Source of the DNA: Actinomycetes bacterium
GTDB taxonomy: Bacteria; Actinomycetota; Actinomycetes; Mycobacteriales; Mycobacteriaceae
Assembly (NCBI GenBank): GCA_029780675.1
Contig: JAKOYE010000092.1
Span: forward strand, 37,407-101,406
DNA: 64,000 nucleotides
Reading direction: 5' to 3'
Below, in pieces: positions 1-9,996 of this stretch. The position numbers and the translations under genes are program-made. Positions within the stretch are counted from its first letter, which is position 1, and each line of letters begins with the position of its first letter. The notes beneath the pieces are model-generated. The model saw nothing but the letters and a program-made list of their open reading frames with translations, was not told the origin of the DNA and ran no database searches.

Positions 1-387
1 CCCGAACCCGCTTTTAAGAAGGCAATCGCCCAGGCATCTGCTGCTGCGGCCGCCCAGCAGGCACAACAAGCCCAACAACACGGTCAGCCGCCGGGATCCG
101 GGAACGGCAACGGCGTGCACGGCCATTCGCAGACGCCCAACGGTCCAACCCAACCCGATTATGGAGCGCCTGCCGGGTGGCGCGCACCGGGATGGCCGCC
201 ACCACCGCAACAGCAGGGATACTGGTATCCGGCGCCCCCCGGATGGGGCGGCCATCAGCCCGGTCAGCACCAGCCCGGTCAGCATTACCCGCCACCGCAG
301 CAGACGTACCCCGGTCACGGTGGGAACGCGCCGGCGTCTGGAGACGATCCGGTGGAAGAGGCCGGTCGTCACCACGCCGGCCAGTAG
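1..387 (+). CDS. ftsH: FtsH membrane AAA+ zinc protease, C-terminal tail (partial)
   Basis: Only the last 128 codons are inside the window; the frame is open from base 1 to a TAG at 385-387. The visible part has none of the AAA or peptidase domains. It shows an Ala/Gln-rich stretch (AAAAAQQAQQAQQHGQPPG) followed by a Pro/Gly/Gln/Tyr-rich tail with a repeated GQHQPGQH-type motif. Mycobacterial FtsH proteins carry such a low-complexity cytoplasmic tail, and ftsH lies directly before folE in mycobacteria, so the assignment rests on tail composition plus synteny. The protease degrades membrane and short-lived cytosolic proteins. The catalytic part is outside the window and cannot be checked here. 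Confidence 0.8.
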   Translation, partial: PEPAFKKAIAQASAAAAAQQAQQAQQHGQPPGSGNGNGVHGHSQTPNGPTQPDYGAPAGWRAPGWPPPPQQQGYWYPAPPGWGGHQPGQHQPGQHYPPPQQTYPGHGGNAPASGDDPVEEAGRHHAGQ

Positions 388-444
388 CCTTCGTCGCGCC
401 GGCCAGTTGTTGTGTCGCCCACTTCGGAAACTGATGGAGCCGCC

Positions 445-1041
445 ATGCCCGATTCGGTCTCGTTCGACATCCCCGAGTTCGACCAGCCGCGGGCTGAGGC
501 GGCGGTTCGGGAACTCCTGCTCGCGGTAGGCGAGGACCCCGGACGGGACGGACTGAAGGCCACCCCCGCGCGGGTTGCCCGCGCGTTCCGGGAGATGTTC
601 GCCGGGCTGTACGTCGATCCCGACTCGGTCCTCGACACCACCTTCGACGAGGGTCACAGCGAACTCGTCCTGGTCAGACAGATTCCGATGTACTCCACGT
701 GTGAGCATCACCTCGTGGCTTTCCACGGGATGGCGCATGTCGGCTACATCCCGGGGGAGGACGGCCGTGTCACCGGGCTGTCCAAGCTCGCCCGGGTCGT
801 CGACCTCTACGCCAAGCGACCGCAGGTTCAGGAGAGGCTGACCGCCCAGATCGCCGATGCGGTGGTGCGCAAGCTGAATCCCCGTGGCGTCATCGTCGTG
901 ATCGAGGCCGAGCACCTGTGTATGGCGATGCGCGGGGTGCGTAAGCCCGGCGCGGTGACCACCACCTCAGCGGTGCGCGGACTGTTCAAGTCGAACAGCT
1001 CGTCCCGGGCCGAGGCGCTGGAACTCATCCTGCGCAAGTGA
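445..1041 (+). CDS. folE: GTP cyclohydrolase I FolE
   Basis: Converts GTP to 7,8-dihydroneopterin triphosphate, the first step of folate synthesis. The family core is clear: [13 protein letters not shown] carries the zinc-binding Cys and His residues, and HLCMAMRGV carries the second Cys. The ORF opens at a GTG at 412, but the ATG at 445 is preferred because a GGAG lies 6 nt upstream; this gives 198 aa, near the usual actinobacterial length of about 200. The stop overlaps the GTG of folP by 4 nt (GTGA), so it is the first gene of a translationally coupled folE-folP-folB-folK operon lying just after ftsH. Confidence 0.95.
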   Translation: MPDSVSFDIPEFDQPRAEAAVRELLLAVGEDPGRDGLKATPARVARAFREMFAGLYVDPDSVLDTTFDEGHSELVLVRQIPMYSTCEHHLVAFHGMAHVGYIPGEDGRVTGLSKLARVVDLYAKRPQVQERLTAQIADAVVRKLNPRGVIVVIEAEHLCMAMRGVRKPGAVTTTSAVRGLFKSNSSSRAEALELILRK

Positions 1042-1919
1042 GCGATAACGATCCCTGGGTCGCTGCGCTTGGCCGGCCCGGTGCGCCGGTGGCGGGCGTG
1101 ATCGTGATGGGCGTCGTCAACGTCACCGATGACTCCTTCTCCGACGGCGGCCGTTATCTCGACCCCGCGCGTGCGGTACAGCGTGGCCTGGACCTTGCCG
1201 CAGAGGGCGCGGCGATCATCGATGTCGGCGGCGAGTCCACCCGTCCCGGAGCGGTCCGGATCGACCCGGGCGTTGAACTGGCGCGGGTCCTACCCGTCAT
1301 CAAAGATCTTGCCGCACAAGGGATCACGGTCAGTATCGATACGATGAATGCGGCCGTCGCGGGCGCGGCCCTGGAGCAGGGTGCCGCCATCGTCAACGAC
1401 GTCAGCGGAGGCCTCGCCGACCCCGCGATGGCGCCCCTGGTCGCCGAGGCCGGTGTGCCGTGGGTGGTGATGCACTGGAGGTCCGCGCAGGCGGCGCGGC
1501 CACATGACGCCCCGGACTATCCTGACGTGGTCACCGCCGTTCGTGACGAGTTGTGCGCGGCAGTGGACGGCGCGGTGTCGGCGGGCGTCGACCCGGCCAA
1601 CCTGATCATCGATCCCGGACTGGGTTTCGCCAAGACGGCCCAACACAACTGGGCTCTTCTGCACGCTCTGCCCACGTTCGTCTCGACCGGAATCCCGGTC
1701 CTGGTGGGAGCATCCCGGAAACGCTTCCTGGGGACCTTGCTGGCAGATGCCGACGGAACGCCCCGACCGCCGGACGGAAGGGAAACCGCCACCGCGGTGA
1801 TCTCGGCACTGGCCGCCCTGCACGGCGCCTGGGGCGTGCGAGTCCACGACGTGCGCGCCAGTGTGGACGCGCTCAAGGTCCTCGGGGCCTGGCAAGGAGG
1901 GGGTGACGGACGTGGCTGA
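1038..1919 (+). CDS. folP: Dihydropteroate synthase FolP
   Basis: Condenses dihydropterin pyrophosphate with p-aminobenzoate to dihydropteroate; it is the sulfonamide target. The TIM-barrel signatures are present: [14 protein letters not shown] near the N-terminus binds the pterin and pyrophosphate, [10 protein letters not shown] follows, and DPGLGFAK and GASRKRFLG lie in the second half. The 293-aa length fits the genuine FolP1 type rather than the FolP2 paralogue, and its place inside the folate operon supports this. The GTG start overlaps the folE stop by 4 nt, and the 3' end overlaps folB by 8 nt. Confidence 0.96.
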   Translation: MSDNDPWVAALGRPGAPVAGVIVMGVVNVTDDSFSDGGRYLDPARAVQRGLDLAAEGAAIIDVGGESTRPGAVRIDPGVELARVLPVIKDLAAQGITVSIDTMNAAVAGAALEQGAAIVNDVSGGLADPAMAPLVAEAGVPWVVMHWRSAQAARPHDAPDYPDVVTAVRDELCAAVDGAVSAGVDPANLIIDPGLGFAKTAQHNWALLHALPTFVSTGIPVLVGASRKRFLGTLLADADGTPRPPDGRETATAVISALAALHGAWGVRVHDVRASVDALKVLGAWQGGGDGRG

Positions 1920-2316
1920 CCGAATCGAGTTACGTGGCCTGACTGTTCGCGGACACCACGGGGTGTTCGACCATGAACGGCGGGACGGGCAGGACTTCGT
2001 CATCGATGTCACCGTCTGGATCGACTTGGCCGACGCCGCAGCCAGTGACGATCTGACGGACACCTTCGACTACGGGGTGCTTGCCCAGCGTGCGGCCGAC
2101 ATCGTCGCCGGCCCGCCCCGCAACCTCATCGAAACGGTGGCCGCCGAGATCGCCGAGGACGTCATGAACGACACCAGGGTGCACGCCGTGGAGGTCGTCG
2201 TCCACAAGCCCAACGCCCCCATCCCGTTGAGCTTCGCCGACGTCGCCGTGGTGGCCCGGCGGTCGAGACGCGGCGGACGCGGACACGTCATCCCGGCGGA
2301 CGGCGGCGCGGTATGA
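1912..2316 (+). CDS. folB: Dihydroneopterin aldolase FolB
   Basis: Cleaves dihydroneopterin to 6-hydroxymethyl-dihydropterin and glycolaldehyde. The protein reads [20 protein letters not shown], with the family glutamate in the downstream [10 protein letters not shown] and a conserved lysine in VHKPNAPI. The track ORF begins at 1861 inside folP; the GTG at 1912 is chosen because homologues start with ADRIELRG and an AAGGAGG lies 11 nt upstream. A GTG at 1903 is possible but too close to that site. The product is 134 aa. It overlaps folP by 8 nt and folK by 4 nt. Confidence 0.95.
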   Translation: MADRIELRGLTVRGHHGVFDHERRDGQDFVIDVTVWIDLADAAASDDLTDTFDYGVLAQRAADIVAGPPRNLIETVAAEIAEDVMNDTRVHAVEVVVHKPNAPIPLSFADVAVVARRSRRGGRGHVIPADGGAV

Positions 2317-2852
2317 CGAGAGTCGTCCTGTCGATCGGTTCCAACCTCGGCGACCGGATGGCCCGCCTGCAGTCGGTCGTCGACGGACTGGGTGGTTCCG
2401 TTCAGGCGGTGTCGCCGGTGTTCGAGAGCGATCCGTGGGGCGGAGTGGATCAGGACGCGTTCCTCAATGCCATCCTGGTCGCCGAGGACGAGGGCAAAGA
2501 CGCCTACGACTGGCTGGCTCGGGCACAGGAACTGGAACGGGAGAACGATCGGGTGCGCGAGGTCCGGTGGGGTCCGCGGACCCTCGATGTTGACCTCATC
2601 GTCTGCGGCGTGGCGGGCCGCGACATCCGAATCGACGACCCGACACTCACCCTTCCCCACCCGCAGGCGCACCGGCGCGCCTTCGTGCTGATTCCCTGGC
2701 TGGCTGTGGACCCGGCGGCTGAACTGACCGTTCACGGGCGTCGACGCCCGGTCGCCGAACTGCTCGAGGAACTCGACCCGGCCGAACGGTCGTCCGTCCG
2801 TCCGACGAATCGCGTGCTGCGGACCTCCACCGGTGATGGGGGTCGTCGATGA
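2313..2852 (+). CDS. folK: 2-amino-4-hydroxy-6-hydroxymethyldihydropteridine pyrophosphokinase FolK
   Basis: Transfers pyrophosphate from ATP to 6-hydroxymethyl-dihydropterin, supplying the FolP substrate. Family signatures visible are [14 protein letters not shown] at the N-terminus and [12 protein letters not shown], which supplies the Mg2+-binding aspartates, followed by [13 protein letters not shown]. The product is 179 aa, normal for mycobacteria. The ATG overlaps the folB stop by 4 nt and the stop overlaps the next membrane-protein gene by 4 nt, so the whole folate set plus the DUF3180 gene is probably one transcript with coupled translation. Confidence 0.96.
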   Translation: MTRVVLSIGSNLGDRMARLQSVVDGLGGSVQAVSPVFESDPWGGVDQDAFLNAILVAEDEGKDAYDWLARAQELERENDRVREVRWGPRTLDVDLIVCGVAGRDIRIDDPTLTLPHPQAHRRAFVLIPWLAVDPAAELTVHGRRRPVAELLEELDPAERSSVRPTNRVLRTSTGDGGRR

Positions 2853-3328
2853 TGGGCGTGACCCGACCCCGGGACCTCGCCGCGGCAGCGCTGGCCGCCG
2901 CAGTGGTCAGCTACTTTTTCGTCCGGCTGTCCTATCGCCATTTCCCGCCCATCACGGTGTGGACCGGCCTGTCGCTGCTCGGGGTGGCGGTCGCCGAGGC
3001 CGCGTGGGCGGTATCGGTGCGCCGGCGGATCCGGGATGGTCAGGTCGGTGTCGGCGGTGGCCGGCTGCACCCTCTGGCGGTCGCCCGCACCGTTGCGGTC
3101 GCCAAGGCGTCCGCCTGGGCGGGAACCTTGGCGCTCGGTTGGTGGGTGGGCGTGCTGGCCCATGTGCTGCCCCACCGGTCAGAACTGAGGGTCGCCGCCG
3201 CCGACACCCCGGGCGCGGTCGTGGCCGCCGGATGCGCGCTGGCCCTCGTTTCAGCGGCGCAGTGGTTGCAGCATTGCTGCCGTTCGCCGGAAGACCCCGC
3301 CGGCGATGGCACGCCTGCCGCGGAATAG
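2849..3328 (+). CDS. DUF3180 family membrane protein
   Basis: The 159-aa protein has about four hydrophobic segments (roughly residues 8-22, 33-50, 80-100 and 120-138) separated by short Arg-rich loops, matching the actinobacterial DUF3180 family found next to folK (Rv3605c position). Its function is unknown; the link to folate genes is positional only. It starts at an ATG overlapping the folK stop (ATGATGA, so 2849 or 2852). An 83-bp gap follows before the next gene. Confidence 0.85.
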   Translation: MMGVTRPRDLAAAALAAAVVSYFFVRLSYRHFPPITVWTGLSLLGVAVAEAAWAVSVRRRIRDGQVGVGGGRLHPLAVARTVAVAKASAWAGTLALGWWVGVLAHVLPHRSELRVAAADTPGAVVAAGCALALVSAAQWLQHCCRSPEDPAGDGTPAAE

Positions 3329-3411
3329 CGCTCGCCGGTGCCGACTTTCGGGCGAATCGCAGCAGCTTGTCGCTCCGGGCAACCGTCTGGGTTAGCGGTA
3401 CAGTCAGGCCC

Positions 3412-4785
3412 ATGACCGTTCTGCCCCGCGGCGCCAAAAATCGGCGCGGCGGCCGCAGGCCGGGCTGGCTGCTGCTCACGGCGTTGCTGGTACTGGCCAT
3501 CCTGGCCAGCACCACACTGGTATTCACCAACCGGGTGGAACTGCTGCGCCTGGCGGTCATCCTGTCGCTGTGGGCGGCCGTTCTGGCCGCGTTCGCGTCG
3601 GTGATCTACCGCCGCCAGAGTCAGCTTGACGCCGCGAAGGCCCGGGACATGAAGTTCGTCTACGACCTCCAACTCGATCGCGAAATCTCCGCGCGCCGCG
3701 AGTACGAGCTCGCGGTGGAAGCGCACCTGCGCCGGCAGTTGGCGGTCGAAGTACGGGCGCAGGCCGCCGACGAGATGGGGGCGCTGCGGGCGGAGTTGGC
3801 GACACTGCGCGCCAACTTGCAGGCCCTGCTGGGAGCCGACCTCGGTGAGCGTCCCGCGCTGGAGTCCGAACGGGTGGCGGACGCCGCACTCTCCGAACCG
3901 CTTGCAATGCCGCCGGCCCCCGGCCGGGTGCACAGCAGTCGGGTGACCGCGGACACCGAGGAGTTCGCCGCTCATGTGGGTACGACGCAGGTCGAGGTCA
4001 CGCGGGTAGAGGTTGTCGCCGAGGTGGATCTGGGGGGTGAGAGCCCGATCATCGATGTTCCTGAGGAGCCGCTCGTTACCGCCGCGCCCCTGCCACCCGC
4101 GTCTGAGCCCCCCGTGTCGCAGCCCCCCGTGTCTCAGCCCCCCGTGTCGCAGCCCCCGGTGTCCCCGCCGCCCGTGCCGCCTCGGACCCGCAGGCGGCAG
4201 CAGACCCCGCCCGTCGACCAGCAGCCGCCGTCGATCGAGAACGGCTCCCACCGACGCCAGGAGACGGACGGGGCCTGGCAGCGGCCTGCCCCGGCACCAC
4301 GGACTGCCCCGACACCACGACCGGCCCTGGCGCCACGATCAGCCCCGCCGCCACGGCGCACCGCACCTCAGCAACCACCTGCCGCGTCGCCGTCCGGCCC
4401 CGGCTGGGCACCGCAGCCGCCCCGGCCGCCGATTCCCCCGCCCGGCCCGACTACCCCGTGGCGTCCGCCTGAGACGCGAACCCGCCCGGGTCGGCACCGG
4501 GGCTTCGAGGAGCAGGCCGCTGACACCGGGTCGGGCCCGGCACCACAGCACCGCGCGCCCGGCGGTCGGCACGCGAACGAGGCGCCGGACGACCACGCCG
4601 CCGACGTGGCGGGCCGGCATCGCAACGCAGCGCAGAACGGGCCCGTCGAACAGGCCGTAGCCGAGGCTCCCCACGGCCAGCATGCAGGGGGCGCGCCGGT
4701 GGCCGACCTCGTCGCCCGTCTGCGGGGTGGCAACCCGTCGAGCGACCGCTCTGGTGGCGGCGGACGCCGTCGCCGGGAGGACTGA
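3412..4785 (+). CDS. DUF6779-type membrane protein with Pro-rich C-terminal tail
   Basis: The 457-aa protein has an Arg-rich N-terminus, two transmembrane segments (about residues 18-38 and 44-62), a coiled-coil-like region rich in Glu, Arg and Ala (about 65-150) and a long Pro/Arg-rich disordered tail. It matches the position and composition of Rv3604c. Its function is unknown; an inner-membrane protein with a cytoplasmic coiled coil is the best description. The track ORF begins far upstream at 2833 inside folK, which is a shadow; the ATG at 3412 is chosen. A TACAGT (3399-3404) lies 7 nt before this ATG and could be a -10 element of a leaderless transcript. Confidence 0.85.
   Translation: MTVLPRGAKNRRGGRRPGWLLLTALLVLAILASTTLVFTNRVELLRLAVILSLWAAVLAAFASVIYRRQSQLDAAKARDMKFVYDLQLDREISARREYELAVEAHLRRQLAVEVRAQAADEMGALRAELATLRANLQALLGADLGERPALESERVADAALSEPLAMPPAPGRVHSSRVTADTEEFAAHVGTTQVEVTRVEVVAEVDLGGESPIIDVPEEPLVTAAPLPPASEPPVSQPPVSQPPVSQPPVSPPPVPPRTRRRQQTPPVDQQPPSIENGSHRRQETDGAWQRPAPAPRTAPTPRPALAPRSAPPPRRTAPQQPPAASPSGPGWAPQPPRPPIPPPGPTTPWRPPETRTRPGRHRGFEEQAADTGSGPAPQHRAPGGRHANEAPDDHAADVAGRHRNAAQNGPVEQAVAEAPHGQHAGGAPVADLVARLRGGNPSSDRSGGGGRRRRED
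4108..4167 (+). repeat. 15-bp coding tandem repeat (PPVSQ units)
   Basis: Four consecutive 15-nt units encode PPVSQ, PPVSQ, PPVSQ, PPVSP in the disordered tail of the DUF6779 protein. Codons alternate (tcg/tct, ccc/ccg) but the units remain nearly identical, so recent slippage expansion is likely. Copy number probably varies between strains. Confidence 0.85.
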
Positions 4786-4863
4786 CCGGCGGCTACACTC
4801 AGGCCCACATCCGGTCCCCGCGACTCGGGACGGGAAAGCCGATTAGTCAGCGAGGTCGTCGAG

Positions 4864-5802
4864 GTGGGGACCCCCAACGGCCTGCGTCCGGCCCGCCTGA
4901 AAGTCGGGATCGTCTCCGGCGGTCGGGTGGGGACGGCGCTGGGCGCGGCGCTGGAACGCGCCGAGCATGTGGTCGTGGCGTGCAGTGCGATCTCGGCCAC
5001 CTCGCGGCGGTTGGTGGAGCGCCGCTTACCGGACACCCCGGTGCTGCCGGTGCCCGAGGTCGCCGACTCCGCCGAACTGCTGCTGCTCACCGTCCCGGAT
5101 TCCGAACTCCCCGGACTGATCGGCGGACTTGCCGCCACCGGCGCCGTGCGGCCGGGCACGATCGTGGCCCACACCTCCGGGGCCAACGGTGTCGGTATCC
5201 TCGCGCCGCTCGCCACGCAGGGATGCATCCCCCTGGCCGTGCATCCCGCGATGACGTTCACCGGAGGTGAGGAGGATGTGGCCCGACTTACCGACGCCTG
5301 CTTCGCGGTGACCGCGGCCGACGAGACCGGATACGCGGTGGCCCAATCCCTGGTGCTCGAGATGGGCGGTGAGCCCTTCCGCGTCCGCGAGGAGTCCCGC
5401 ACGCTCTACCACGCAGCCCTCGCGCACGGCAGCAATCATGTCGTCACTCTCCTCGCCGATTCTCTCGCGGCGCTGCGGCGCGCGCTGGCCGGCGACGAAC
5501 TTCTCGGCCAGCAGATCGTCAGCGACGCACCGGGTGGCCTTGCGGAGCGGATCATCGCGCCGCTGGCCCGGGCTGCTCTGGAGAACACCCTGCATAGGGG
5601 GCAGGCGGCCCTGACCGGTCCGGTGGCGCGCGGCGACGCCGCTGCCGTCTCGGCGCATCTGACCGCCCTCGATGCGGTGGATCCCGATCTGGCACAGGCG
5701 TATTGCGCCAACTCGTTGCGCACCGCGCAGCGCGCTCACGCCCCCCGGGAAGTGTTCGACGTTCTGACCACCTGGTCGAGCTCGAGAGGGTCACCGAAAT
5801 GA
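4864..5802 (+). CDS. Rossmann-like / DUF2520 protein (Rv3603c family)
   Basis: The 312-aa protein starts with a dinucleotide-binding glycine motif ([17 protein letters not shown]) and continues with [10 protein letters not shown] and [12 protein letters not shown], then a C-terminal helical DUF2520 domain ([15 protein letters not shown]). This architecture resembles ketopantoate-reductase or 6-phosphogluconate-dehydrogenase-like NAD(P) enzymes. It overlaps panC by 4 nt (ATGA), so a role in pantothenate synthesis, such as ketopantoate reduction, is tempting, but this is inference; homologues lack proof. It starts at GTG 4864. A TACACT at 4794-4799 in the 78-bp upstream gap could be a -10 element. 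Confidence 0.87.
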   Translation: MGTPNGLRPARLKVGIVSGGRVGTALGAALERAEHVVVACSAISATSRRLVERRLPDTPVLPVPEVADSAELLLLTVPDSELPGLIGGLAATGAVRPGTIVAHTSGANGVGILAPLATQGCIPLAVHPAMTFTGGEEDVARLTDACFAVTAADETGYAVAQSLVLEMGGEPFRVREESRTLYHAALAHGSNHVVTLLADSLAALRRALAGDELLGQQIVSDAPGGLAERIIAPLARAALENTLHRGQAALTGPVARGDAAAVSAHLTALDAVDPDLAQAYCANSLRTAQRAHAPREVFDVLTTWSSSRGSPK

Positions 5803-6722
5803 CATCCAGGACAACGCAATTCACCGCGGGTGAGCTGAACGTTTATCCCACCCCAAGGTCGGTGTCCGGTGTCACCGCGGCGTTGCGCCACACCGGTCGC
5901 CGGGTGATGCTGGTCCCGACCATGGGCGCACTGCACGACGGTCACTTGGCGCTGGTCCGGGCGGCGAGACGGGTTCCGGGCGCGGTGGTTGTGGTATCCA
6001 TCTTCGTCAATCCGCTGCAGTTCGGAGCGGGGGAGGACCTCGACGCCTATCCCCGGACTCTCGATGCGGATCTGGAGTTGCTCGCCGATGAGGGTGTGGA
6101 GGTGGTGTTCACTCCGACGCCGGACACCATGTACCCGGACGGACCGCGGACCACGGTGCAACCCGGCCCGTTGGGTGCCGAACTCGAGGGGGCGGTGCGC
6201 CCCACCCATTTCGGCGGCATGCTCACCGTCGTCCTCAAACTGCTGCAGATCGTCCGACCGGACCGCGCCTTCTTCGGGGAGAAGGACTATCAGCAGTTGA
6301 CCCTGATCCGGCAGATGGTCGCCGACCTCGATGTCGGTGTGCGCATCGTCGGCGTGCCCACCGTGCGGGAGCCCGACGGGTTGGCGATGTCCTCGCGCAA
6401 TCGCTACCTCAGTCCCGAACAGCGAGAGCAGGCCGGTGCGCTGTCCGCCGCATTGCTCGCCGGCGTGTACGCTGCCTCGGCGGGGCCCGCGGCCGTTCTG
6501 GACGCCGCCCGTGCGGTCCTCGACGAGGTGCCCGCCATCGCGGTCGACTATCTGGAACTCCGTGGACCGGGCCTGGAGCCCACGCCTGATTACGGCCCGG
6601 CGCGGCTGCTCGTGGCGGGTCGCCTCGGCGCCACCCGTCTTCTGGACAACATCGCCATCGAGCTGCCCGGCGGGCACCTCGGCGTCGAGCCGGGTGACTC
6701 CGAAATGACCTGGAGAAATTGA
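5799..6722 (+). CDS. panC: Pantothenate synthetase PanC
   Basis: Ligates pantoate and beta-alanine with ATP to give pantothenate. It has the HIGH-type nucleotide-binding motif HDGH (residues 46-49) after VPTMGA, the pantoate-binding region [17 protein letters not shown], and the KMSKS-equivalent MSSRNRYL. The true start is the ATG at 5799 overlapping the upstream stop, giving 307 aa, close to the 309 of M. tuberculosis PanC; the track start at 5703 lies inside the upstream gene. Its stop overlaps the panD ATG by 1 nt (TGATG), so panC-panD-coaX are co-expressed. Confidence 0.97.
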   Translation: MTSRTTQFTAGELNVYPTPRSVSGVTAALRHTGRRVMLVPTMGALHDGHLALVRAARRVPGAVVVVSIFVNPLQFGAGEDLDAYPRTLDADLELLADEGVEVVFTPTPDTMYPDGPRTTVQPGPLGAELEGAVRPTHFGGMLTVVLKLLQIVRPDRAFFGEKDYQQLTLIRQMVADLDVGVRIVGVPTVREPDGLAMSSRNRYLSPEQREQAGALSAALLAGVYAASAGPAAVLDAARAVLDEVPAIAVDYLELRGPGLEPTPDYGPARLLVAGRLGATRLLDNIAIELPGGHLGVEPGDSEMTWRN

Positions 6723-7138
6723 TGTTTCGGACCATGCTGAAGTCCAAGATCCACCGCGCGACGGTGACGCACGCCGACCTGCACTATGTGGGTTCGGTGA
6801 CCATCGACGCCGATCTGATGGATGCCGCGGACCTTCTCGACGGCGAGCAGGTGACCATCGTGGACATCGACAACGGCGCCCGTCTGGTGACGTACGCGAT
6901 CACCGGCGAGCGCGGCAGCGGTGTGATCGGAATCAACGGTGCCGCAGCGCATCTCGTGCACCCCGGTGATCTGGTGATACTCATCGCATACGCCTCGATG
7001 GACGATGCCGAAGCCCGCCGGTACCGTCCGCGGGTGGTGTTCGTCGACTCCGCCAACAGGCAGGTCCACCTCGGCGACGATCCCGCCCACGTTCCCGGCG
7101 ACGCCGCCGGTCTGAGCGCCCTGAAAGTGCTGCGGTAG
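6722..7138 (+). CDS. panD: Aspartate 1-decarboxylase PanD (proenzyme)
   Basis: Makes beta-alanine from aspartate for PanC. The self-cleavage site Gly24-Ser25 is present in [12 protein letters not shown]; cleavage generates the pyruvoyl cofactor on Ser25. Lys9 and the [15 protein letters not shown] core are conserved. The length is 138 aa. The ATG at 6722 is used, since a TTG at 6719 adds one residue not seen in homologues. A divergent C-terminal tail after about residue 115 is usual in mycobacteria; changes there are reported to affect pyrazinoic-acid binding. Confidence 0.97.
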   Translation: MFRTMLKSKIHRATVTHADLHYVGSVTIDADLMDAADLLDGEQVTIVDIDNGARLVTYAITGERGSGVIGINGAAAHLVHPGDLVILIAYASMDDAEARRYRPRVVFVDSANRQVHLGDDPAHVPGDAAGLSALKVLR

Positions 7139-7140
7139 TC

Positions 7141-7956
7141 GTGCTGCTGGCTATCGACGTCCGCAACACCCACACCGTTGTAGGTCTGATCTCGGGGTCC
7201 GGTGACCACGCCGAGGTCGTCCAGCATTGGCGGATCCGCACCGAACCGGAGGTGACCGCCGACGAACTCGCCTTGACCATCGAGGGTCTGATCGACGACG
7301 ACTCCGAACGACTCACCGGCGTCACCGGACTGTCGACCGTGCCGTCGGTGCTCTACGAGGTCAGGATCATGCTCGATCAGTACTGGGTGGACGTCCCGCA
7401 TGTGCTGATCGAACCCGGTGTGCGCACCGGGATACCGTTGCTGGTCGACAATCCCAAGGAGGTCGGCGCCGATCGCATCGTGAACTGCCTGGCCGCCCAC
7501 GCAAAGTTCAAGGGCGCGGCTATCGTGGTCGATTTCGGCTCGTCGATCTGCGTCGATGTCGTCTCCGCCAAAGGCGAGTTCCTCGGTGGCGCAATCGCTC
7601 CCGGTGTCCAGGTCTCCTCCGATGCGGCGGCCGCCCGATCGGCCGCGCTGCGCCGGGTGGAACTCGCCCGGCCGCGTTCGGTGGTGGGCAAGAACACCGT
7701 GGAGTGTATGCAGTCCGGAGCGGTGTTCGGCTTCGCCGGCTTGGTCGATGGTCTGGTCAGCAGAATCCGCCAGGACGTCGACGGGTTCGCCGGTGCCGGG
7801 GTTGCGGTGGTGGCAACCGGGCACACCGCGCCGCTCATGCTCCCCGACCTGCACACCGTCGATCACTATGACCAGCACCTCACGCTGGACGGTCTGCGGA
7901 TGGTGTTCGAACGCAATCAGGACGGCCAGCGCGGACGTCTCAAGCCCGGCCGTTGA
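7141..7956 (+). CDS. coaX: Type III pantothenate kinase CoaX
   Basis: Phosphorylates pantothenate, the first committed CoA step. Type III features are [11 protein letters not shown] at the N-terminus (phosphate loop), [20 protein letters not shown] and GGAIAPGVQ. The length of 271 aa matches the family. It starts at GTG, two nucleotides after the panD stop, and ends the pantothenate cluster. Mycobacteria also carry CoaA (type I), which lies outside this window; in M. tuberculosis CoaX is reported not to compensate for loss of CoaA, so catalytic activity here is inferred from family only. Confidence 0.93.
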   Translation: MLLAIDVRNTHTVVGLISGSGDHAEVVQHWRIRTEPEVTADELALTIEGLIDDDSERLTGVTGLSTVPSVLYEVRIMLDQYWVDVPHVLIEPGVRTGIPLLVDNPKEVGADRIVNCLAAHAKFKGAAIVVDFGSSICVDVVSAKGEFLGGAIAPGVQVSSDAAAARSAALRRVELARPRSVVGKNTVECMQSGAVFGFAGLVDGLVSRIRQDVDGFAGAGVAVVATGHTAPLMLPDLHTVDHYDQHLTLDGLRMVFERNQDGQRGRLKPGR

Positions 7957-7981
7957 GTCCCGCCGTTTATGCTGGCTCGCC

Positions 7982-9520
7982 GTGAGTGATGCGGACGCAC
8001 CGGAAGAGGCGGGCCTGGTCGTCGACCCTTCCGTCGATGAGGTTCCCGAACAGTTCCGGATCCGCCAGGCCAAGCGCCGGCGGATACTCGACTCGGGAGT
8101 CGAGGCCTATCCGGTAGCGGTGCCCCGAACCCATTCGCTGGCCGAGATCCGGGCCGCTTACCCCGATCTGGCGCCGGACACCGCGACTGGCGTCCGGGTT
8201 GGTGTCACGGGGCGGGTGGTGTTCTCCCGCAACTCCGGAAAGCTCTGCTTCGCCACCCTGCAGGAGGGCGACGGCACCCAACTGCAGGCGATGATCAGTC
8301 TCGCCGGGGTCGGGGACGACGCGCTCGAGAGGTGGAAATCCGATGTCGACCTCGGCGACATCGTGTTCGTGCACGGCGAGGTGATCAGTTCCCGGCGGGG
8401 AGAACTCTCGGTGTTGGCCGACTCCTGGCAGATGGCGGCGAAGTCGTTGCGCCCGTTGCCGGTGGCCCACAAGGAGATGAGCGAGGAATCGCGCGTCCGG
8501 CAACGCTACGTCGACCTCATCGTGCGTCCCCAGGCGCGAGAGGTCGCCCGGCAGCGCATCGCCGTGGTTCGCGCGGTCCGTAACGCCCTGGATCGTCGTG
8601 GCTTCCTCGAAGTCGAGACGCCGATGCTGCAGACCCTGGCAGGCGGTGCCGCGGCCAGGCCCTTCGTGACCCACTCCAATGCCCTGGACACCGATCTGTA
8701 CCTGCGTATCGCACCGGAACTGTTCCTCAAGCGATGTGTGGTGGGCGGGTTCGAGAAGGTCTTCGAACTTAACCGGAACTTCCGCAACGAGGGTGCCGAC
8801 TCCTCCCACTCGCCGGAGTTCGCCATGCTCGAGACGTACCAGGCCTGGGGCACCTATGACGATTCGGCGGTCGTCACCCGGGAACTGATTCAGGAGGTCG
8901 CCGATGAAGCCATCGGCACCCGGCAGGTCACACTGCCCGACGGATCCACCTATGACCTCGACGGCGAATGGCCGAGCATGGAGATGTATCCCTCGTTGTC
9001 GGAGGCCTTGGGGGAGGAGATTACCCCGGAGACTCCGGTTCGAAATCTATTCGGAATTGCCGACAGGCTGGCCCTGGAGATTCCCACCGACCGCGGATAC
9101 GGGCACGGGAAACTGGTCGAGGAACTGTGGGAGCACACCGTCGGCGACACATTATGGTCTCCGGTTTTCGTGAAGAATTTCCCCGTCGAGACCACCCCGT
9201 TGACGCGCCAGCATAGGAGTATTCCGGGAGTCACCGAAAAATGGGATCTCTATGTTCGGGGCATCGAGTTGGCGACCGGATACTCGGAACTTGTCGATCC
9301 GGTGATCCAACGCGAACGTTTCGAGGCCCAGGCTCGGCTCGCGGCGGCCGGTGACGACGAGGCGATGGCCCTTGACGAGGACTTTCTCGCGGCCATGGAG
9401 TATGCAATGCCGCCGACAACGGGTACCGGGATGGGAATTGACCGCCTCCTCATGGCTCTGACGGGGTTGTCGATTAGGGAGACGGTTCTGTTCCCGATCG
9501 TTCGCCGGCACGGAAACTGA
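7982..9520 (+). CDS. lysS: Lysyl-tRNA synthetase (class II) LysS
   Basis: Charges tRNA-Lys. Anticodon-binding OB fold in the first third ([19 protein letters not shown]), then the class II catalytic core with motif 2 ([18 protein letters not shown]) and motif 3 ([13 protein letters not shown]). The product is 512 aa using GTG 7982; the track start at 7556 is inside coaX. TATGCT lies upstream of the start (cgtttatgctggctcgcc) and may drive a leaderless transcript. The 3' third uses codons rare in the neighbours (TTA, CTA, AGG, ATT), which is noted as a finding. Confidence 0.95.
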   Translation: MSDADAPEEAGLVVDPSVDEVPEQFRIRQAKRRRILDSGVEAYPVAVPRTHSLAEIRAAYPDLAPDTATGVRVGVTGRVVFSRNSGKLCFATLQEGDGTQLQAMISLAGVGDDALERWKSDVDLGDIVFVHGEVISSRRGELSVLADSWQMAAKSLRPLPVAHKEMSEESRVRQRYVDLIVRPQAREVARQRIAVVRAVRNALDRRGFLEVETPMLQTLAGGAAARPFVTHSNALDTDLYLRIAPELFLKRCVVGGFEKVFELNRNFRNEGADSSHSPEFAMLETYQAWGTYDDSAVVTRELIQEVADEAIGTRQVTLPDGSTYDLDGEWPSMEMYPSLSEALGEEITPETPVRNLFGIADRLALEIPTDRGYGHGKLVEELWEHTVGDTLWSPVFVKNFPVETTPLTRQHRSIPGVTEKWDLYVRGIELATGYSELVDPVIQRERFEAQARLAAAGDDEAMALDEDFLAAMEYAMPPTTGTGMGIDRLLMALTGLSIRETVLFPIVRRHGN

Positions 9521-9628
9521 AAGTGTTTGAACAGCAATTGTTGTAAATCGGTATGTGGTTATGGCACATTAACGGGCAACTAATACCGAATCTGTCGGCT
9601 TCCCGGCAGAGAAAGGCCCAGTGCTGGC
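9521..9628 (+). promoter_or_regulatory. AT-richer upstream region of lsr2
   Basis: This 108-bp gap is clearly richer in A/T than its surroundings and includes cagcaattgttgtaaat and several TA-rich stretches. Lsr2 binds AT-rich DNA, so self-regulation through this region is plausible. I cannot place a single -10/-35 pair with confidence. Confidence 0.4.
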
Positions 9629-9976
9629 ATGGCCAAGAAAGTGACCGTGACACTCGTCGATGATTTCGACGGCGCAGGACCGGCTGATGAGACGGTCGAA
9701 TTCTCCATCGACGGAGTGAGCTACGAGATCGACCTCTCGGCTCAGAATGCGCAGAAACTCCGCGATTTATTCACACCGTGGATCGAAGCCGGCCGCCGGG
9801 TCGGGGGGCGGCGCCGCGGCCGTCCGACCGCCGTGCCGAACGGACGCGGACGTGCCGTGATCGATCGGGAGCAGAGCGCGGCGATCAGGGAGTGGGCCCG
9901 GAACAACGGACACAAGGTGTCGACCCGCGGCCGCATCCCCGCCGACATCATCGAGGCCTTTCACGCCGCGACATGA
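9629..9976 (+). CDS. lsr2: Nucleoid-associated protein Lsr2
   Basis: H-NS-like xenogeneic silencer that bridges AT-rich DNA. The N-terminal dimerisation domain ([20 protein letters not shown]) leads into an Arg-rich linker and the C-terminal DNA-binding domain with [19 protein letters not shown] and the AT-hook-like RGR in [11 protein letters not shown]. Length is 115 aa, close to the usual 112. It sits in the canonical place between lysS and clpC1. Confidence 0.97.
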   Translation: MAKKVTVTLVDDFDGAGPADETVEFSIDGVSYEIDLSAQNAQKLRDLFTPWIEAGRRVGGRRRGRPTAVPNGRGRAVIDREQSAAIREWARNNGHKVSTRGRIPADIIEAFHAAT

Positions 9977-9996
9977 TGCGCGCGTGCCGGGGCGGT

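Noticed and set aside
1290-2063. 257-aa minus-strand ORF over folP/folB.
   Set aside because: Arg/Gly/His-rich shadow of two well-supported overlapping genes; no family features.
2833-3411. N-terminal extension of the DUF6779 ORF upstream of 3412.
   Set aside because: It runs in another frame through folK and the DUF3180 gene with low-complexity Arg/Gly composition; the hydrophobic anchor starts just after the ATG at 3412.
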